A stretch of 64,000 bases of DNA. Origin: JANNBN01 sp963763885. Lineage in GTDB: Bacteria > Actinomycetota > Acidimicrobiia > Acidimicrobiales > JANYDT01. Numbering within the stretch: the stretch's first letter is position 1; every line of letters begins with the position of its first letter. A program made the position numbers and the translations under genes. The DNA lies in contig CAVXQD010000007.1 of assembly GCA_963763885.1 (NCBI GenBank), positions 186,001-250,000 on the forward strand, given 5' to 3'. The notes below the pieces were generated by a model. It was not told the DNA's origin. It did not search any database and was given only the letters and a program-made list of their open reading frames with translations. Shown piece by piece: positions 27,380-36,573 of the stretch.

Positions 27380-27910
27380 CTATTGACGGTTTCGGTAGGC
27401 CGCAACATGAACCCGGTTGCCGCATTGTGCGTCGCAGTAGCGGCGCGACTGATTCTTCGTGAGGTCTACCAGCGCTCGGCCACAGCCGGGAGCCCCGCAC
27501 AACCGGAACCGTTGGTACCCAAGGTCTCGAACGACAATTGCCATGGCGACCGCAATCTCTGCACCTAATCGCTGGTCAAGGGGCGCGTCGTTCGGGGTGA
27601 AGTGCAAGTGCAGCGGCAGTTGATCGTGGCGAACAAGCCGAGGGGTTGCGTTGCTCTCGGAGAGCAACGTGTTGAGCGAATCGATGACAGCGGCCTCGTC
27701 GCCGGCGGCTGCCAGGTTGAACATGGTTCGAAGACGGTCACGAAGACGTTGCATGGCCCGCAGTTCGGCGGTGGAGCCAGCAATTGCGCCGGTTACCTCT
27801 CGTGCCTTGACCCACGCTGCAAGGACATCAATCGTTGACAGGAGATCTTCGCCGTTCACAAGCCCAACGAGGTCCTCGAGCGCAAACAGGCTGTCATGGT
27901 CTATTGCCAC
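27380..27910 (-). CDS. CGNR zinc-finger (ABATE domain) transcriptional regulator-like protein
   Basis: About 176 residues. The C-terminus carries the full CGNR finger: FRLCGAPGCGRALVDLTKNQ, SRRYCDAQCGNRVHVAAYRN. The N-terminal part is a helical ABATE-like domain (ALEDLVGLVNGEDLLSTIDV). A GTG at 27910 preceded by AGGAG with 4-nt spacing is chosen. An ATG at 27964 is in frame but would overlap the divergent EamA gene and lacks a ribosome site. Proteins of this family are thought to be stress-related DNA-binding regulators. It is probably co-transcribed with the flavoprotein gene downstream. Confidence 0.88.
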   Translation of the reverse strand: MAIDHDSLFALEDLVGLVNGEDLLSTIDVLAAWVKAREVTGAIAGSTAELRAMQRLRDRLRTMFNLAAAGDEAAVIDSLNTLLSESNATPRLVRHDQLPLHLHFTPNDAPLDQRLGAEIAVAMAIVVRDLGYQRFRLCGAPGCGRALVDLTKNQSRRYCDAQCGNRVHVAAYRNRQ

Positions 27911-27940
27911 TTGACTCCTGACATTCGGTTCTTTATCGTC

Positions 27941-29023
27941 ATGGGCATAAACGCTATCACTCATGACTCAAACAGCCCGGTCCTGTCGCTCATCAGGCGA
28001 ACCTCGGATCAACGCAATTCGCTCGGCACCGTGTTGTCGATCGTTGCCGCCGCCTTCTTCGGGCTCGGCGCGAACGTTTCGAAAGTCGCGTTACACGCCG
28101 GCCTCAGTCCAATCCGTCTGACCGCATTGCGATGCACGGGCGCAGCGATTGGTTTGTTGCTCGTGATTCTCGTTGTTCGGCCCGGACTTCTGCGGATTTG
28201 TCGGGCTGATCTTCCTTCACTGATCTTTCTTGGCCTGACGGGCGCGGCTTTGGTGCAGTTCCTGTTCATGACGGCTATCGACCGTCTCCCTGTTGGGATC
28301 GCGTTGCTGATCGAATTCACTGCGCCGTTTCTCATAGCGGCGTATTCGCATTTCTTCCTTCGGCCGCGCGGACAACGAGCTGATCGACGAAGTTGGCTTG
28401 CAATCGGCTTGGGCATGAGTGGTCTCGCGATCGTTGCCAAGGTTTGGACCGACATTGGACTGGACCCCATCGGGGTCGCTGCTGGCTTCGGCGCCGCCGG
28501 ATGCCTCGCTGCTTTCTTCGTAAGAGGGAAGGCGTTCCTTGATGGGTCCCTCCACCTCGGGTTCAACTCCGATCCCTCCGTTCACCTCTCGGCCGCTCCC
28601 ACTCTCCGCCGTCATCATCCCCTCACAATCTCCTTTTGGATGTTTGCGGTTGCCTCGGTCTTCTGGGCAGCAGTAGCCCCTTGGTGGGATTTCGACTTTG
28701 CTGTGCTTGGTGCGGACGCTTCCCTGCTCGGCTCCGTTGCTGGGACGCACCTGCCGGTGTGGACGTCCGTTGCATGGGTTGTGGTCCTCGGAACCCTGGT
28801 GCCATACCTGCTGGAAATTGCATCGCTCCAGCACCTCGCCCCAACGGTGAAAGCCGTGGTCGGCATGTCCGAACCGTTGATCGCTGCAGCACTGGCATGG
28901 GCCTGGCTCGGCCAGGCGTTGGACAATGTTCAACTCCTTGGGGCCACCGTCACGCTGGTTGGAATCTTCGTTATCCAGACCGGACCGACAACCCCCAACC
29001 GCAACCGAAACAACGAAGGATGA
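27941..29023 (+). CDS. EamA/DMT-family transporter
   Basis: An integral membrane protein of up to 360 residues with about ten hydrophobic segments, in two EamA repeats (VLSIVAAAFFGLGANVSKVA ... and PLTISFWMFAVASVFWAAVA ...). The motif SEPLIAAALAWAWLGQAL near the end is characteristic. The loop between the repeats (KAFLDGSLHLGFNSDPSVHL...) is longer than usual. Probable drug/metabolite or amino-acid exporter; substrate unknown. ATG 27941 leaves 30 bp to the CGNR GTG; GTG 28030 just before the first membrane segment is an alternative. The aldo/keto reductase follows after 6 bp. Confidence 0.88.
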   Translation: MGINAITHDSNSPVLSLIRRTSDQRNSLGTVLSIVAAAFFGLGANVSKVALHAGLSPIRLTALRCTGAAIGLLLVILVVRPGLLRICRADLPSLIFLGLTGAALVQFLFMTAIDRLPVGIALLIEFTAPFLIAAYSHFFLRPRGQRADRRSWLAIGLGMSGLAIVAKVWTDIGLDPIGVAAGFGAAGCLAAFFVRGKAFLDGSLHLGFNSDPSVHLSAAPTLRRHHPLTISFWMFAVASVFWAAVAPWWDFDFAVLGADASLLGSVAGTHLPVWTSVAWVVVLGTLVPYLLEIASLQHLAPTVKAVVGMSEPLIAAALAWAWLGQALDNVQLLGATVTLVGIFVIQTGPTTPNRNRNNEG

Positions 29024-29029
29024 CTTGAT

Positions 29030-30025
29030 ATGGAACACCGCCAATTGGGCCGGAGCGGCCTACTGGTTTCCGCCATTTCGTATGGCAACTGGATCACTCA
29101 CGCAAGTCAGGTTGAGGAAGACGCGGCCCGTGCGTGCGTGCACCGGGCCCTCGACCTCGGGATCACCACGTTCGATACCGCTGACGCCTACGCGGGGACC
29201 AAAGCCGAGGAGGTTCTTGGGCGTGCCTTGGCTGCTCAGCGCCGCGACGGCCTGGAGATTGCGACGAAAGTGTTCTTCCCGACTGGGAGTGGTCCCAACA
29301 ATCGGGGCCTTTCCCGCAAGCACATCATGGAATCCATCGACGGATCGCTTCGTCGCTTGGGAACCGACTACGTGGACCTGTACCAAGCGCACCGGTTCGA
29401 CCATTTCACACCGCTTGAAGAGACAATGGTTGCGTTTGCCGATCTCGTTCGACGGGGCAAGGTGCTTTACATCGGTGTTTCCGAGTGGACTGCCGAAGAA
29501 ATCAGAGCCGGTGCTCAGTTAGCACGTGAACTTAAGATCCCGCTGGTTTCTAACCAGCCTCAGTACTCCATGCTCTGGCGGGGCGTCGAAGGCAAGGTGA
29601 TTCCTGCTTGTGAAGCCGAAGGGCTTTCGCAGATTGTGTTTTCCCCACTGGGTCAAGGAGTCCTCACCGGGAAGTATTTCCCCGGAGAGGCGGTGCCCGA
29701 TGGCTCTCGCGCCACCGATGAAACGGGCAAGAACTTCATCTCCCGTTTTATGCGAGACGATGTTCTTGAACGAGTCCAACTACTCCGGCCAATCGCCGAA
29801 TCTGCTGGCCTCAGCATGGCTGCATTGGCGATTGCGTGGATACTGCAAAACCGCAACGTCGCATCGGCAATCGTGGGTGCCACGAAACCCGACCAATTGA
29901 ACGACTCCGTGAACGGGGTAGGCAAGACGCTTGAACCCGCCGTCATGGCCGCTATCGACATTGCTCTGGGCGACATCGTGGACCGGGAAGCCGACCGGTC
30001 CCAGTCACCCTTGCAGCGTCCGTAG
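29030..30025 (+). CDS. Aldo/keto reductase
   Basis: A 331-residue NADPH-dependent TIM-barrel oxidoreductase, close to the YghZ/Kv-beta type. The catalytic tetrad is visible as FDTADAY (Asp, Tyr), IATKVFF (Lys) and YQAHRFD (His). The C-terminal cofactor segment IVGATKPDQL is present. The ribosome site AAGGATG precedes the ATG at 29030. It is translationally close to the EamA transporter (6 bp gap), so both probably form one transcript, perhaps for detoxification of aldehydes or export of a product. Physiological substrate is not evident. Confidence 0.92.
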   Translation: MEHRQLGRSGLLVSAISYGNWITHASQVEEDAARACVHRALDLGITTFDTADAYAGTKAEEVLGRALAAQRRDGLEIATKVFFPTGSGPNNRGLSRKHIMESIDGSLRRLGTDYVDLYQAHRFDHFTPLEETMVAFADLVRRGKVLYIGVSEWTAEEIRAGAQLARELKIPLVSNQPQYSMLWRGVEGKVIPACEAEGLSQIVFSPLGQGVLTGKYFPGEAVPDGSRATDETGKNFISRFMRDDVLERVQLLRPIAESAGLSMAALAIAWILQNRNVASAIVGATKPDQLNDSVNGVGKTLEPAVMAAIDIALGDIVDREADRSQSPLQRP

Positions 30026-30041
30026 TTGTTGGTGTTGTTCG

Positions 30042-30737
30042 TTACTCCAGCAGGCGCGTAGGGAGCTGAGCGGCTTCGGCGATTTGCGCTGCAGTGTACT
30101 GATCTGCCGGAGAGCCCTGCTGAAGATCTTGGATCACGCCTTGAACGTCTTCGGAAGATCGGTTCTGCGAGAGCTTGGCCTTGCCCTCAATGCTGGTGAT
30201 GACGATCTCGATGCCCACGATGGCGCGCAGCAACCCCTCGATGTAATCCGCTGGGGCATCGTCTATTGACCATGCCCGTCCTGTCACGCTGCCAGGGTCA
30301 CGGCCGACGATGTGTTTGGCCTCGTGATGCGTGGTGAGGCGGTGGACCAATGACCGGGTCCATACCGGGTCGTCGTGGACCACCAACGTGCCGCGCACCT
30401 GGACGCTGACGTAGTTCCACGTGGGCACAACTTTGCCGGTCTCGCGTTTCGTGGCATAGGCCGAGGGGCTGACATAGGCGTCGGACTGGGCAAAGAGAAC
30501 GAGGGCTTCTGGTCCATTTGATGGTGCCAAAGAGTCGGCCCATTGGCGATTGGCGCGTGCGACGTGTCCGTGCAGTACCCCAAGCCCGTCACCGTCAGGA
30601 CTTGGGATGTACAGCAGCGGAAGGGTTGTGGCCACCATGCCACCCGAGGTGAGAGTGACCAGTTGAGCGGCGCCTGCGTTGTGCAAGACCGCTGCGGCAG
30701 CGTCGTGATCCATCGTGAAGTGTTTCGGGAGATACAC
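30042..30737 (-). CDS. PaiB-like FMN-binding protein / negative regulator family
   Basis: A 231-residue protein of the PaiB (FMN_bind_2) family. It begins MYLPKHFTMDHDAAAAVLHN and contains GVLHGHVARANRQWAD, FAQSDAYVSPSAY and VPTWNYVSVQVRGTLVV, the standard family blocks of a split-barrel flavin-binding fold. PaiB was described as a regulator of sporulation/protease genes in Bacillus; in other bacteria its role is unclear. It is 19 bp downstream of the truncated TetR-like gene on the same strand and convergent with the aldo/keto reductase (16 bp). Confidence 0.9.
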   Translation of the reverse strand: MYLPKHFTMDHDAAAAVLHNAGAAQLVTLTSGGMVATTLPLLYIPSPDGDGLGVLHGHVARANRQWADSLAPSNGPEALVLFAQSDAYVSPSAYATKRETGKVVPTWNYVSVQVRGTLVVHDDPVWTRSLVHRLTTHHEAKHIVGRDPGSVTGRAWSIDDAPADYIEGLLRAIVGIEIVITSIEGKAKLSQNRSSEDVQGVIQDLQQGSPADQYTAAQIAEAAQLPTRLLE

Positions 30738-30756
30738 GGCGCCGCCATTTCCGGGG

Positions 30757-31179
30757 TCAATTGTCGGTCACAACCGAAGGTACCTGCTTTCGTTGTCGTT
30801 GTAACGGCGATGCAAACAAACCCGCACAGAGTCGAGTCATCGCGTCAACCGGCACCGACCGGTTGACGGTTGGGTTATCCAGCCACCAGGTGCCGATTGC
30901 GATCAACGAACCGCGCAGGGCATGAGCGAGGGGCGCGACTTCGGCCGTCGGTAGGTTCGGCACAAACGCGTTGATCAGCATCACATCGTTGCGCAGTTGC
31001 ATGTCCGTGACCCGCTGTACCGCTGCACGCACAGCGGGGTCGGCTGAGTTGGCGCTGGTGAGCAAGCGCCACTGGTCTGGGTGTTGGGCAAGCACCTGGA
31101 ACCAGGAGTCGATGATTGAGCGAAGTTGTGGCGGTTTCGTAGAACTGCCAGCGGTGTCGGTGGTCACACTGGTGTTCAC
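30757..31179 (-). pseudogene. TetR-type ligand-binding domain without DNA-binding part
   Basis: A 140-residue frame from GTG 31179. SIIDSWFQVLAQHPDQWRLL, DPAVRAAVQRVTDMQL and ALRGSLIAIGTWWLDNP resemble the C-terminal dimerisation/ligand domain of TetR/AcrR regulators. No helix-turn-helix precedes it: only 51 bp separate it from the stop of the upstream epimerase gene. It is either a remnant after loss of the N-terminal ~50 residues or a stand-alone effector domain. It may formerly have controlled the PaiB-like gene downstream. Confidence 0.6.
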
Positions 31180-31230
31180 CCGTCATCGTTTGGCACCGTT
31201 CGTGGCTACGGCGGGCACCATGACCAAGAA

Positions 31231-32346
31231 TTAGCGGAGGTTATTCCAGGTCCGGTGCAACGGGGTGAGACCGGTGATGAGCCGCAGCACCCGGTTGGAG
31301 GTGTCGGTGATGCGGTAGTCCTCTGGCATGTTGGGCCGCCATCCGCTCTCCCACTGCCCCACCACCAACGAAACCGCATCCAACACGGACTGCGGGTCCG
31401 AGCCGGCCAGCACGGTTGCGCCAACGTCGAGCGCCTCTGGCCGTTCAATCGCCTCACGTGGGGTGACGGCCGGAAAGCCCAGCATGGAAGATTCTTCGCT
31501 GATGGTCCCAGAGTCCGAAATTACACAGCGCGCATATAGTTGGAGGGCGTTGTAATCGAAGAACCCGAACGGCTTGGAGAACGTCACACCGGCTGGCAGG
31601 TCCGAGCCAAGCGCATCCAACCGCTTGCGAGTCCGTGGATGTGTGGACACCAGCACCGGTATGTCGTAGGCCGCAACCAGCCCCCGCAGCATCTGCACAA
31701 ACCGGTGAAGGTGTGCTGGGTCGTCGACGTTTTCCTGCCGGTGCACGCTGACCAGGAAATAGCCGCCGGAGGTGAGCCCTTCGGATGCCAACACGCCAGA
31801 CGCATCGATGCCGGCCCGGTAATGCAGCAGCACCTCGTGCATGGGCGAACCGGTGACATACACGGTGCGTGGATGGCGACCCTCGGCCAGCAAGTTGCGG
31901 CGGGCATGTTCGGTGTAGGCCAGGTTGATGTCGCTGACATGGTCGACGAGGCGACGGTTGGTCTCTTCTGGCACGTTGAGGTCCCAGCAGCGATTGCCTG
32001 CCTCCATATGAAATACGGGTACGCCCATGCGACGGCCGATGACGGCAGCAATGCAGCTGTTGGTATCGCCCAGCACCAGCATTGCGTCGGGCCGAATTTC
32101 GTTGATGGCAGTCTCTGTGTGCGCCAGCACATCGCCCATGAACCGACCGACCGACGACGTATCGCACGGCATCACGCGGACTGGCGCACGGAGACCCAGT
32201 TCCTCGAAGAACACCTGGTTGAGTTCGTAGTCGTAGTTCTGGCCGGTGTGCACCAGATGATGATCTGTGTGCGAATCAAGTGCGGAGATCACCCGAGACA
32301 GGCGGATGATCTCTGGACGGGTGCCGACCACGGTCATGACTCGCAT
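31231..32346 (-). CDS. UDP-N-acetylglucosamine 2-epimerase family protein (WecB/FnlC-like)
   Basis: A 371-residue non-hydrolysing 2-epimerase. It begins MRVMTVVGTRPEIIRLSRVI. Family blocks are HTGQNYDYELNQVFF, LVLGDTNSCIAAVI, HMEAGNRCWDLNVPEETNR, VSVHRQENVDD, STHPRTRKRL and SDSGTISEESSMLGFPAVT. The ATG at 32346 starts one base after the stop of the CapF/FnlB-like gene, so the two are coupled. The FnlB+FnlC pair suggests a UDP-L-FucNAc- or UDP-L-QuiNAc-type precursor pathway for surface polysaccharide. The expected third enzyme (FnlA) is not in the window. Confidence 0.9.
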   Translation of the reverse strand: MRVMTVVGTRPEIIRLSRVISALDSHTDHHLVHTGQNYDYELNQVFFEELGLRAPVRVMPCDTSSVGRFMGDVLAHTETAINEIRPDAMLVLGDTNSCIAAVIGRRMGVPVFHMEAGNRCWDLNVPEETNRRLVDHVSDINLAYTEHARRNLLAEGRHPRTVYVTGSPMHEVLLHYRAGIDASGVLASEGLTSGGYFLVSVHRQENVDDPAHLHRFVQMLRGLVAAYDIPVLVSTHPRTRKRLDALGSDLPAGVTFSKPFGFFDYNALQLYARCVISDSGTISEESSMLGFPAVTPREAIERPEALDVGATVLAGSDPQSVLDAVSLVVGQWESGWRPNMPEDYRITDTSNRVLRLITGLTPLHRTWNNLR

Positions 32347-32347
32347 G

Positions 32348-33574
32348 TCATGCACCTGTGCCCGAGCCGAGGCCATCTTCGGCGGCGGGGGCCACAACCA
32401 TGCGCGCGTACGTATCGGGCGCTGCGGGATCGAAGATCTCGTTGGTCCAGAACGCCGTGATGAGTTCGGTGTCGCCGACGTTGGTGATGTTGTGTGTGTG
32501 AAGTGTTGGCATGTCGATGGGCGCTGGCTGGTCGCCAGTCACGGTGAAGGTCACTACGTCATCGGTGAACAGCCGCCGCAGCTTGATCTCGGCAGTTCCG
32601 GACAACACCAAGAACCGCTCGAACTTGCGCCGGTGGTAGTGGTTGCCACGGGTGATGCCGGGGTGCGTCCACGACACAAAACTCTGCCCGCCGGAGCATG
32701 CCTTCATGGTCTCGATGAGATGGCCACGATTGTCAGCTTTCACATCCAACGGCAGCGGATAGCCATGCGGATACATGCAGCGTCGGAGCGTGTTGAACAT
32801 CGCAACTTCAAACGGGTCAACCAGCGCGGGGAGAATGCCCGATTGATACGTGCGCATCTGATCGGACAACAGCTGTGCCACCGCGCTGATCTGGACCGAA
32901 GACCCAAACGCACGAGCCGCCATAGCGGCGCCTGCCGGTCTTTCGGCGAGTGCCAGGTGAACAATGGTGTCTGCGAGATCCGCAACGTGGATCAACTCCA
33001 CTTCACGGTCGTTGGAAACCGTGGGCGTCTCCCCCGCTGCAATCCGATGCGCAAACGTGGCGACGAACGAGTTGTAGTCGGGTCGGCCGCCTTCGCCGAA
33101 GACACCGGGAACCACGAGATCAACGAACCGAATTCCCAGCTGAGCGCATGTCTCGGCCAGCGCAGCGCCAGCGTTCGCTTTCGCGCTGCCGTACACGTTG
33201 GCCTGCCCGGCCTGCCCGCCTTGCTCTGCTTGCTCTGCCTGTTCGGCTTGCGTGGAGTTGACGTACACAACGCTGTGCCAGCCGACTGTAGAGCGAAGCA
33301 ATTGGCTGGCCCGTGCAGCAGCGTCGAGGTTGCCGGCCTGGATCTGATCATCGGCCGCCCGGTTGACTCCGGCACAATGGATGAGCACTTTGGGGCGGTG
33401 GTCATCTACGGGAAATGCCCATGTGTCGGACCGGGTGAGTCCCACCACCGGATGGCCGAGTGTGGAGAACGCACACATCACGTGCCAGCCGACGAATCCG
33501 GCTGCGCCCGTTACAACGGCAACTGGTAGCTGAGTTTGGGCCTGAGTCTGATTGGGTGCGGTCGAGTTGGTCAT
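32348..33574 (-). CDS. CapF/FnlB-like UDP-hexulose reductase with C-terminal cupin
   Basis: A 408-residue two-domain enzyme. The N-terminal NAD(P)-binding SDR has VAVVTGAAGFVGWHVMCAF; NVYGSAKANAG stands in the YxxxK region. The C-terminal ~140 residues are a metal cupin: WTHPGITRGNHYHRRKFERF and MPTLHTHNITNVGDTEL with the His/Glu ligands. The order and size match CapF/FnlB, which reduces and epimerises UDP-4-keto sugars on the way to UDP-L-FucNAc. Usual Tyr-Lys spacing in the SDR active site looks altered (YGSAKAN), worth alignment. It lies between the Gfo/Idh gene (32 bp upstream) and the coupled 2-epimerase. Confidence 0.88.
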   Translation of the reverse strand: MTNSTAPNQTQAQTQLPVAVVTGAAGFVGWHVMCAFSTLGHPVVGLTRSDTWAFPVDDHRPKVLIHCAGVNRAADDQIQAGNLDAAARASQLLRSTVGWHSVVYVNSTQAEQAEQAEQGGQAGQANVYGSAKANAGAALAETCAQLGIRFVDLVVPGVFGEGGRPDYNSFVATFAHRIAAGETPTVSNDREVELIHVADLADTIVHLALAERPAGAAMAARAFGSSVQISAVAQLLSDQMRTYQSGILPALVDPFEVAMFNTLRRCMYPHGYPLPLDVKADNRGHLIETMKACSGGQSFVSWTHPGITRGNHYHRRKFERFLVLSGTAEIKLRRLFTDDVVTFTVTGDQPAPIDMPTLHTHNITNVGDTELITAFWTNEIFDPAAPDTYARMVVAPAAEDGLGSGTGA

Positions 33575-33606
33575 GTTCGTTGGTGTCTGTCGTGTGAGTC
33601 GGTTGG

Positions 33607-34590
33607 TCAGCTTAGGGATTGCATGACCTGACGCATCACTTCATCCATGGAGTCGGCCACGGCGGCGGTCTCTGCGTGGGTTCTGAGGGGATGCTCCGTC
33701 TGGCCGGCCATGATTGCTGCGCTGACCGCACGCAGCATCGGGACGTAGCCGCCGCCTTCGCGTTCGTAAGTGAACTCATCAGCCTCGCCCCAGCCCGTGT
33801 CGGTGACGCCACGCTGCACGAAGCTGTCGGTGCTCCAGAACGACGGCGCCAGTTCAAGGACTCCTGTGGTTCCGGCCACAAACGCCGTGAGCGGCGAAAT
33901 GGCCCTGAGGCTGTTGAGGCACAGTGCCCGCTGCCCGGATTCGTAGTCCAACGTCGCAGCTACTTCGGCGTCGACACCGTGCATCACGGTTCCAGTTGCT
34001 GTGATCGAACTTGGGGTCCCAAGCACCATGTGCGCCAGGGACAATGTGTACACACCTTGGTCCAGCGTGGAACCTCCGGCGAGGTCTTTCACCCACAGCC
34101 GCCCGTCTTCACGGAATGGTGCGTTGATGCAGAAGTTGGCACTCACCAGTTGCACGTCGCCGATGGCCCCGTCAGCAATCCGGCGGCGAAACTCAATGAT
34201 GGCTGGATTGAACGCAGTCCACATCGCCTCCATGGCGAAGAGCCCACGGGACTTGGCGAATGCGCACAGCTCACGGGTTTGGCTGGCGTTGGCGGTCATC
34301 GACTTCTCCACCAGCACGTGCTTGCCGGCTTTCAGGGCCGACATCGCTTGCTCGAAATGCAGGCTGTGAGGAGTGGCGATGTAGACGGCGTCAATGTCGT
34401 CGCGGCTCAGCACCTGGTCTAGGTCAGCCGATCCTTCTGGGATGCCGAACTCCTTTGCCGCTTCCTCCGCACGCTCCTTGGTGCGTGACACGATGACCCG
34501 CAGGTCGACGTTCTCGGTCAACGCAAAGTCTTTACCAATGAGGCGCAGCATCAGCCCGGTACCAACCATTGCCCAGCGTGTTGTTTCCAT
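33607..34590 (-). CDS. Gfo/Idh/MocA family oxidoreductase
   Basis: A 327-residue NAD(P)-dependent sugar or dihydrodiol dehydrogenase-like enzyme. It begins METTRWAMVGTGLMLRLIGK, with IATPHSLHFEQAMSALKAGK and HVLVEKSMTANASQ (EKP-type motif with Ser for Pro), and ends in the usual GFO C-terminal beta domain. M at 34590 is chosen because the Rossmann fold starts there; an AAAGGGAA lies 13 nt upstream. The frame is open to 34809 without conserved sequence. First gene of the minus-strand nucleotide-sugar group, probably acting on a sugar intermediate of surface polysaccharide. Confidence 0.9.
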   Translation of the reverse strand: METTRWAMVGTGLMLRLIGKDFALTENVDLRVIVSRTKERAEEAAKEFGIPEGSADLDQVLSRDDIDAVYIATPHSLHFEQAMSALKAGKHVLVEKSMTANASQTRELCAFAKSRGLFAMEAMWTAFNPAIIEFRRRIADGAIGDVQLVSANFCINAPFREDGRLWVKDLAGGSTLDQGVYTLSLAHMVLGTPSSITATGTVMHGVDAEVAATLDYESGQRALCLNSLRAISPLTAFVAGTTGVLELAPSFWSTDSFVQRGVTDTGWGEADEFTYEREGGGYVPMLRAVSAAIMAGQTEHPLRTHAETAAVADSMDEVMRQVMQSLS

Positions 34591-34895
34591 GGTCAGTGTG
34601 TTCCCTTTGGTTTGTTGGTGAGACGCTGAGCGGCGTGGTGTTGAAGTGCTTGCTGCGGTGTTCGTGCTGCATTGACAGTACCGACGTGGTCCGCCCGGCA
34701 TTTCATCCACTTTGGCTGTTGGTGTGACGTCTCGGGACCCGAGCCTGGACCAACTGATCGGAACACCACCAGTCACCCAAGCCGGGCCCTCGGTCCATCC
34801 GGACAGCAAGCCATCTCGACCGCCGACGTCAGGCCCGCACCTGGGCTCGCCAGATGCCAGATCCGGGATTCTTTGCGAGTCGGCCGCTCAGCCGT
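34591..34895. other. Intergenic region without recognised gene
   Basis: 305 bp between the Gfo/Idh start and the HNH-nuclease stop, both on the minus strand. It must contain the promoter of the sugar-gene group. Only a short CTCGG/CCGAG palindrome (34731-34743) stands out. The plus-strand ORFs here show no family resemblance. Confidence 0.5.
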
Positions 34896-36560
34896 TCAGC
34901 CACTTGGCCCGGGATCAGGATCGTCGGGTTGGTGTGATCGGCGTTGTCTCCCCGTCCTGCCCGCACGGTCGTGTGGTCTAGACGAGTTGCCGGATCCTTG
35001 AGCGATCTCCGTCGTTTTCGCTTGGTCGTGATGGTGATGGTGATGAGCCGAGCAGTAATTGCACAGATTCGCCAGGTCTGTGTTGCCGCCCGCGTCGAAC
35101 TCCACATGGTGATGCACCTCACACCGTTGAGCCGGAACATCACACCCCGGCGACTGACAACGAGGTTGCAATACCGCTAACGCCAACCGTTGCATCTTCG
35201 ACGCCAACCGGCGATTTCGACCAAAAACCAGCCTGGCCGGGTCAGTGCCTTCTCGTATGGCCACATACAACTGCGATCTGGCCAACAACTCAGGCAACTC
35301 CGACACGTCCAACGCAGTATCTGGCAACAACGTGGTCCGCAGGGTTTCAGCCTCAACGGTTACGATCACGGCCGGCGTCGACCTCGCACCGATTGTCCCA
35401 TCACCGCACACACACGATCCATGCGAACCGGTGCCATCCGAGGTCGACGAAGCAGTGCGGGCCGTGAAGCGCCCCCCACCGCCCGCACCAGCCGAGCGAG
35501 CCCAACCGGCCGACTGCGCCGAGCGAGCAGACCCAGCCGCACCAGCAGAACCCGGCGAACTCCCTGAACTGGTCGACCCGGCCGCACCCGACTCGTCCGC
35601 ACCAACAGGCGCCAACCCGAACCGGCAGCGGGCACCACGCACAAGCGCAACCAACGCGTCAGCCAACCGACGGTCACGCGGCTCACCACCATGCCCGCCA
35701 GCAACACGCGCACGCTCAGGATGATCACGACGCCACAACGCATCACACACCTGGTCAAGCACGCCACGCACCTCGGCACCCTCCAACGGGCCCAACACCG
35801 CAGTCATCCGCACACAACCCTCCGGACCATCACTAAACCGGACCGAACGAGACGCCTTCTGACGCTCGACACGATCACGCCCACCCGCTTCAACCTTGAA
35901 CCGCTGCACCGTCGCCGCGAACTCATCATCGGATTGGCCAGCCGCAACCACCAACAACTCCGCCGCATCGTTTACCGAGAGCCCAGCCACCGCACCAACC
36001 TGCGACGACGACACCACCCCAGCAGCCAAACGATCAACCACACCCGGCACCGCAGCAACAACCCCAGCAACACGAACAGCCTCACGAGCCGCACGCTGAG
36101 ACATCCCCGTCCCACGCGTCAACATCGCAGCAGAATCCCGATCCAACCCAACCCGACCAACCAACACCGCCCGCACTGCAGCGATAGAACGCTCCACACG
36201 CTCCAAAGCAACCAAACCCTCACGAGCCTCCGCAGCCGACCAACCCGACACAGCGGCCGCATGAAACGGCGCAACCAACCACGACCCGACAACCGAGTCG
36301 AACCTTTCGTACCGATCAAACAACCGGCACGCCGCGTCCACGTCAAACGGGTCATCCACCGGACCATCGATCAGATCATCAAACAGTTCATCAAGTTGTT
36401 CAACCGCATCGAAACCAACGACGTCAGAATCCCACCGGTCCAACACAGCCACAGCCCCAGCCGAGTTACCACGCAACGATTCTGAGCTTGGACCCAACAA
36501 CCCATCAAGCGCACGCAGTATCGCTGCCTGAGCCCCGTATGCGTCCGCCGAATCGTCCAC
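34896..36560 (-). CDS. DUF222 / 13E12-repeat family HNH endonuclease
   Basis: A 554-residue protein typical of Actinobacteria. The N-terminal DUF222 helical domain (MLTRGTGMSQRAAREAVRVA, LSVNDAAELLVVAAGQSDDE) is followed by an Ala/Gly/Ser-rich linker (SAGAAGSARSAQSAGWARSA). The HNH domain near residue 480 is RCQSPGCDVPAQRCEVHHHV ... NTDLANLCNYCSAHHHHHHD, with Cys pairs and the catalytic His; six consecutive His are natural here. About 50 basic/Pro residues follow. DUF222-HNH genes are often multicopy and mobile-like, and biological roles are poorly known. It separates two groups of polysaccharide genes. A LexA-box-like sequence sits 14 bp upstream of the start. Confidence 0.93.
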   Translation of the reverse strand: MDDSADAYGAQAAILRALDGLLGPSSESLRGNSAGAVAVLDRWDSDVVGFDAVEQLDELFDDLIDGPVDDPFDVDAACRLFDRYERFDSVVGSWLVAPFHAAAVSGWSAAEAREGLVALERVERSIAAVRAVLVGRVGLDRDSAAMLTRGTGMSQRAAREAVRVAGVVAAVPGVVDRLAAGVVSSSQVGAVAGLSVNDAAELLVVAAGQSDDEFAATVQRFKVEAGGRDRVERQKASRSVRFSDGPEGCVRMTAVLGPLEGAEVRGVLDQVCDALWRRDHPERARVAGGHGGEPRDRRLADALVALVRGARCRFGLAPVGADESGAAGSTSSGSSPGSAGAAGSARSAQSAGWARSAGAGGGGRFTARTASSTSDGTGSHGSCVCGDGTIGARSTPAVIVTVEAETLRTTLLPDTALDVSELPELLARSQLYVAIREGTDPARLVFGRNRRLASKMQRLALAVLQPRCQSPGCDVPAQRCEVHHHVEFDAGGNTDLANLCNYCSAHHHHHHDQAKTTEIAQGSGNSSRPHDRAGRTGRQRRSHQPDDPDPGPSG

Positions 36561-36573
36561 ACAGCCACTCTAC

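Noticed and set aside
28217..29044. 275-codon minus-strand ORF
   Set aside because: Antisense of the EamA transporter; charged low-complexity composition typical of a shadow.
32267..33529. 420-codon plus-strand ORF
   Set aside because: Antisense of the CapF/FnlB-like gene, which has clear SDR and cupin motifs.
36119..36367. Short Arg/Leu/Trp-rich ORF within the HNH gene
   Set aside because: Same-strand alternative frame of the DUF222 domain.
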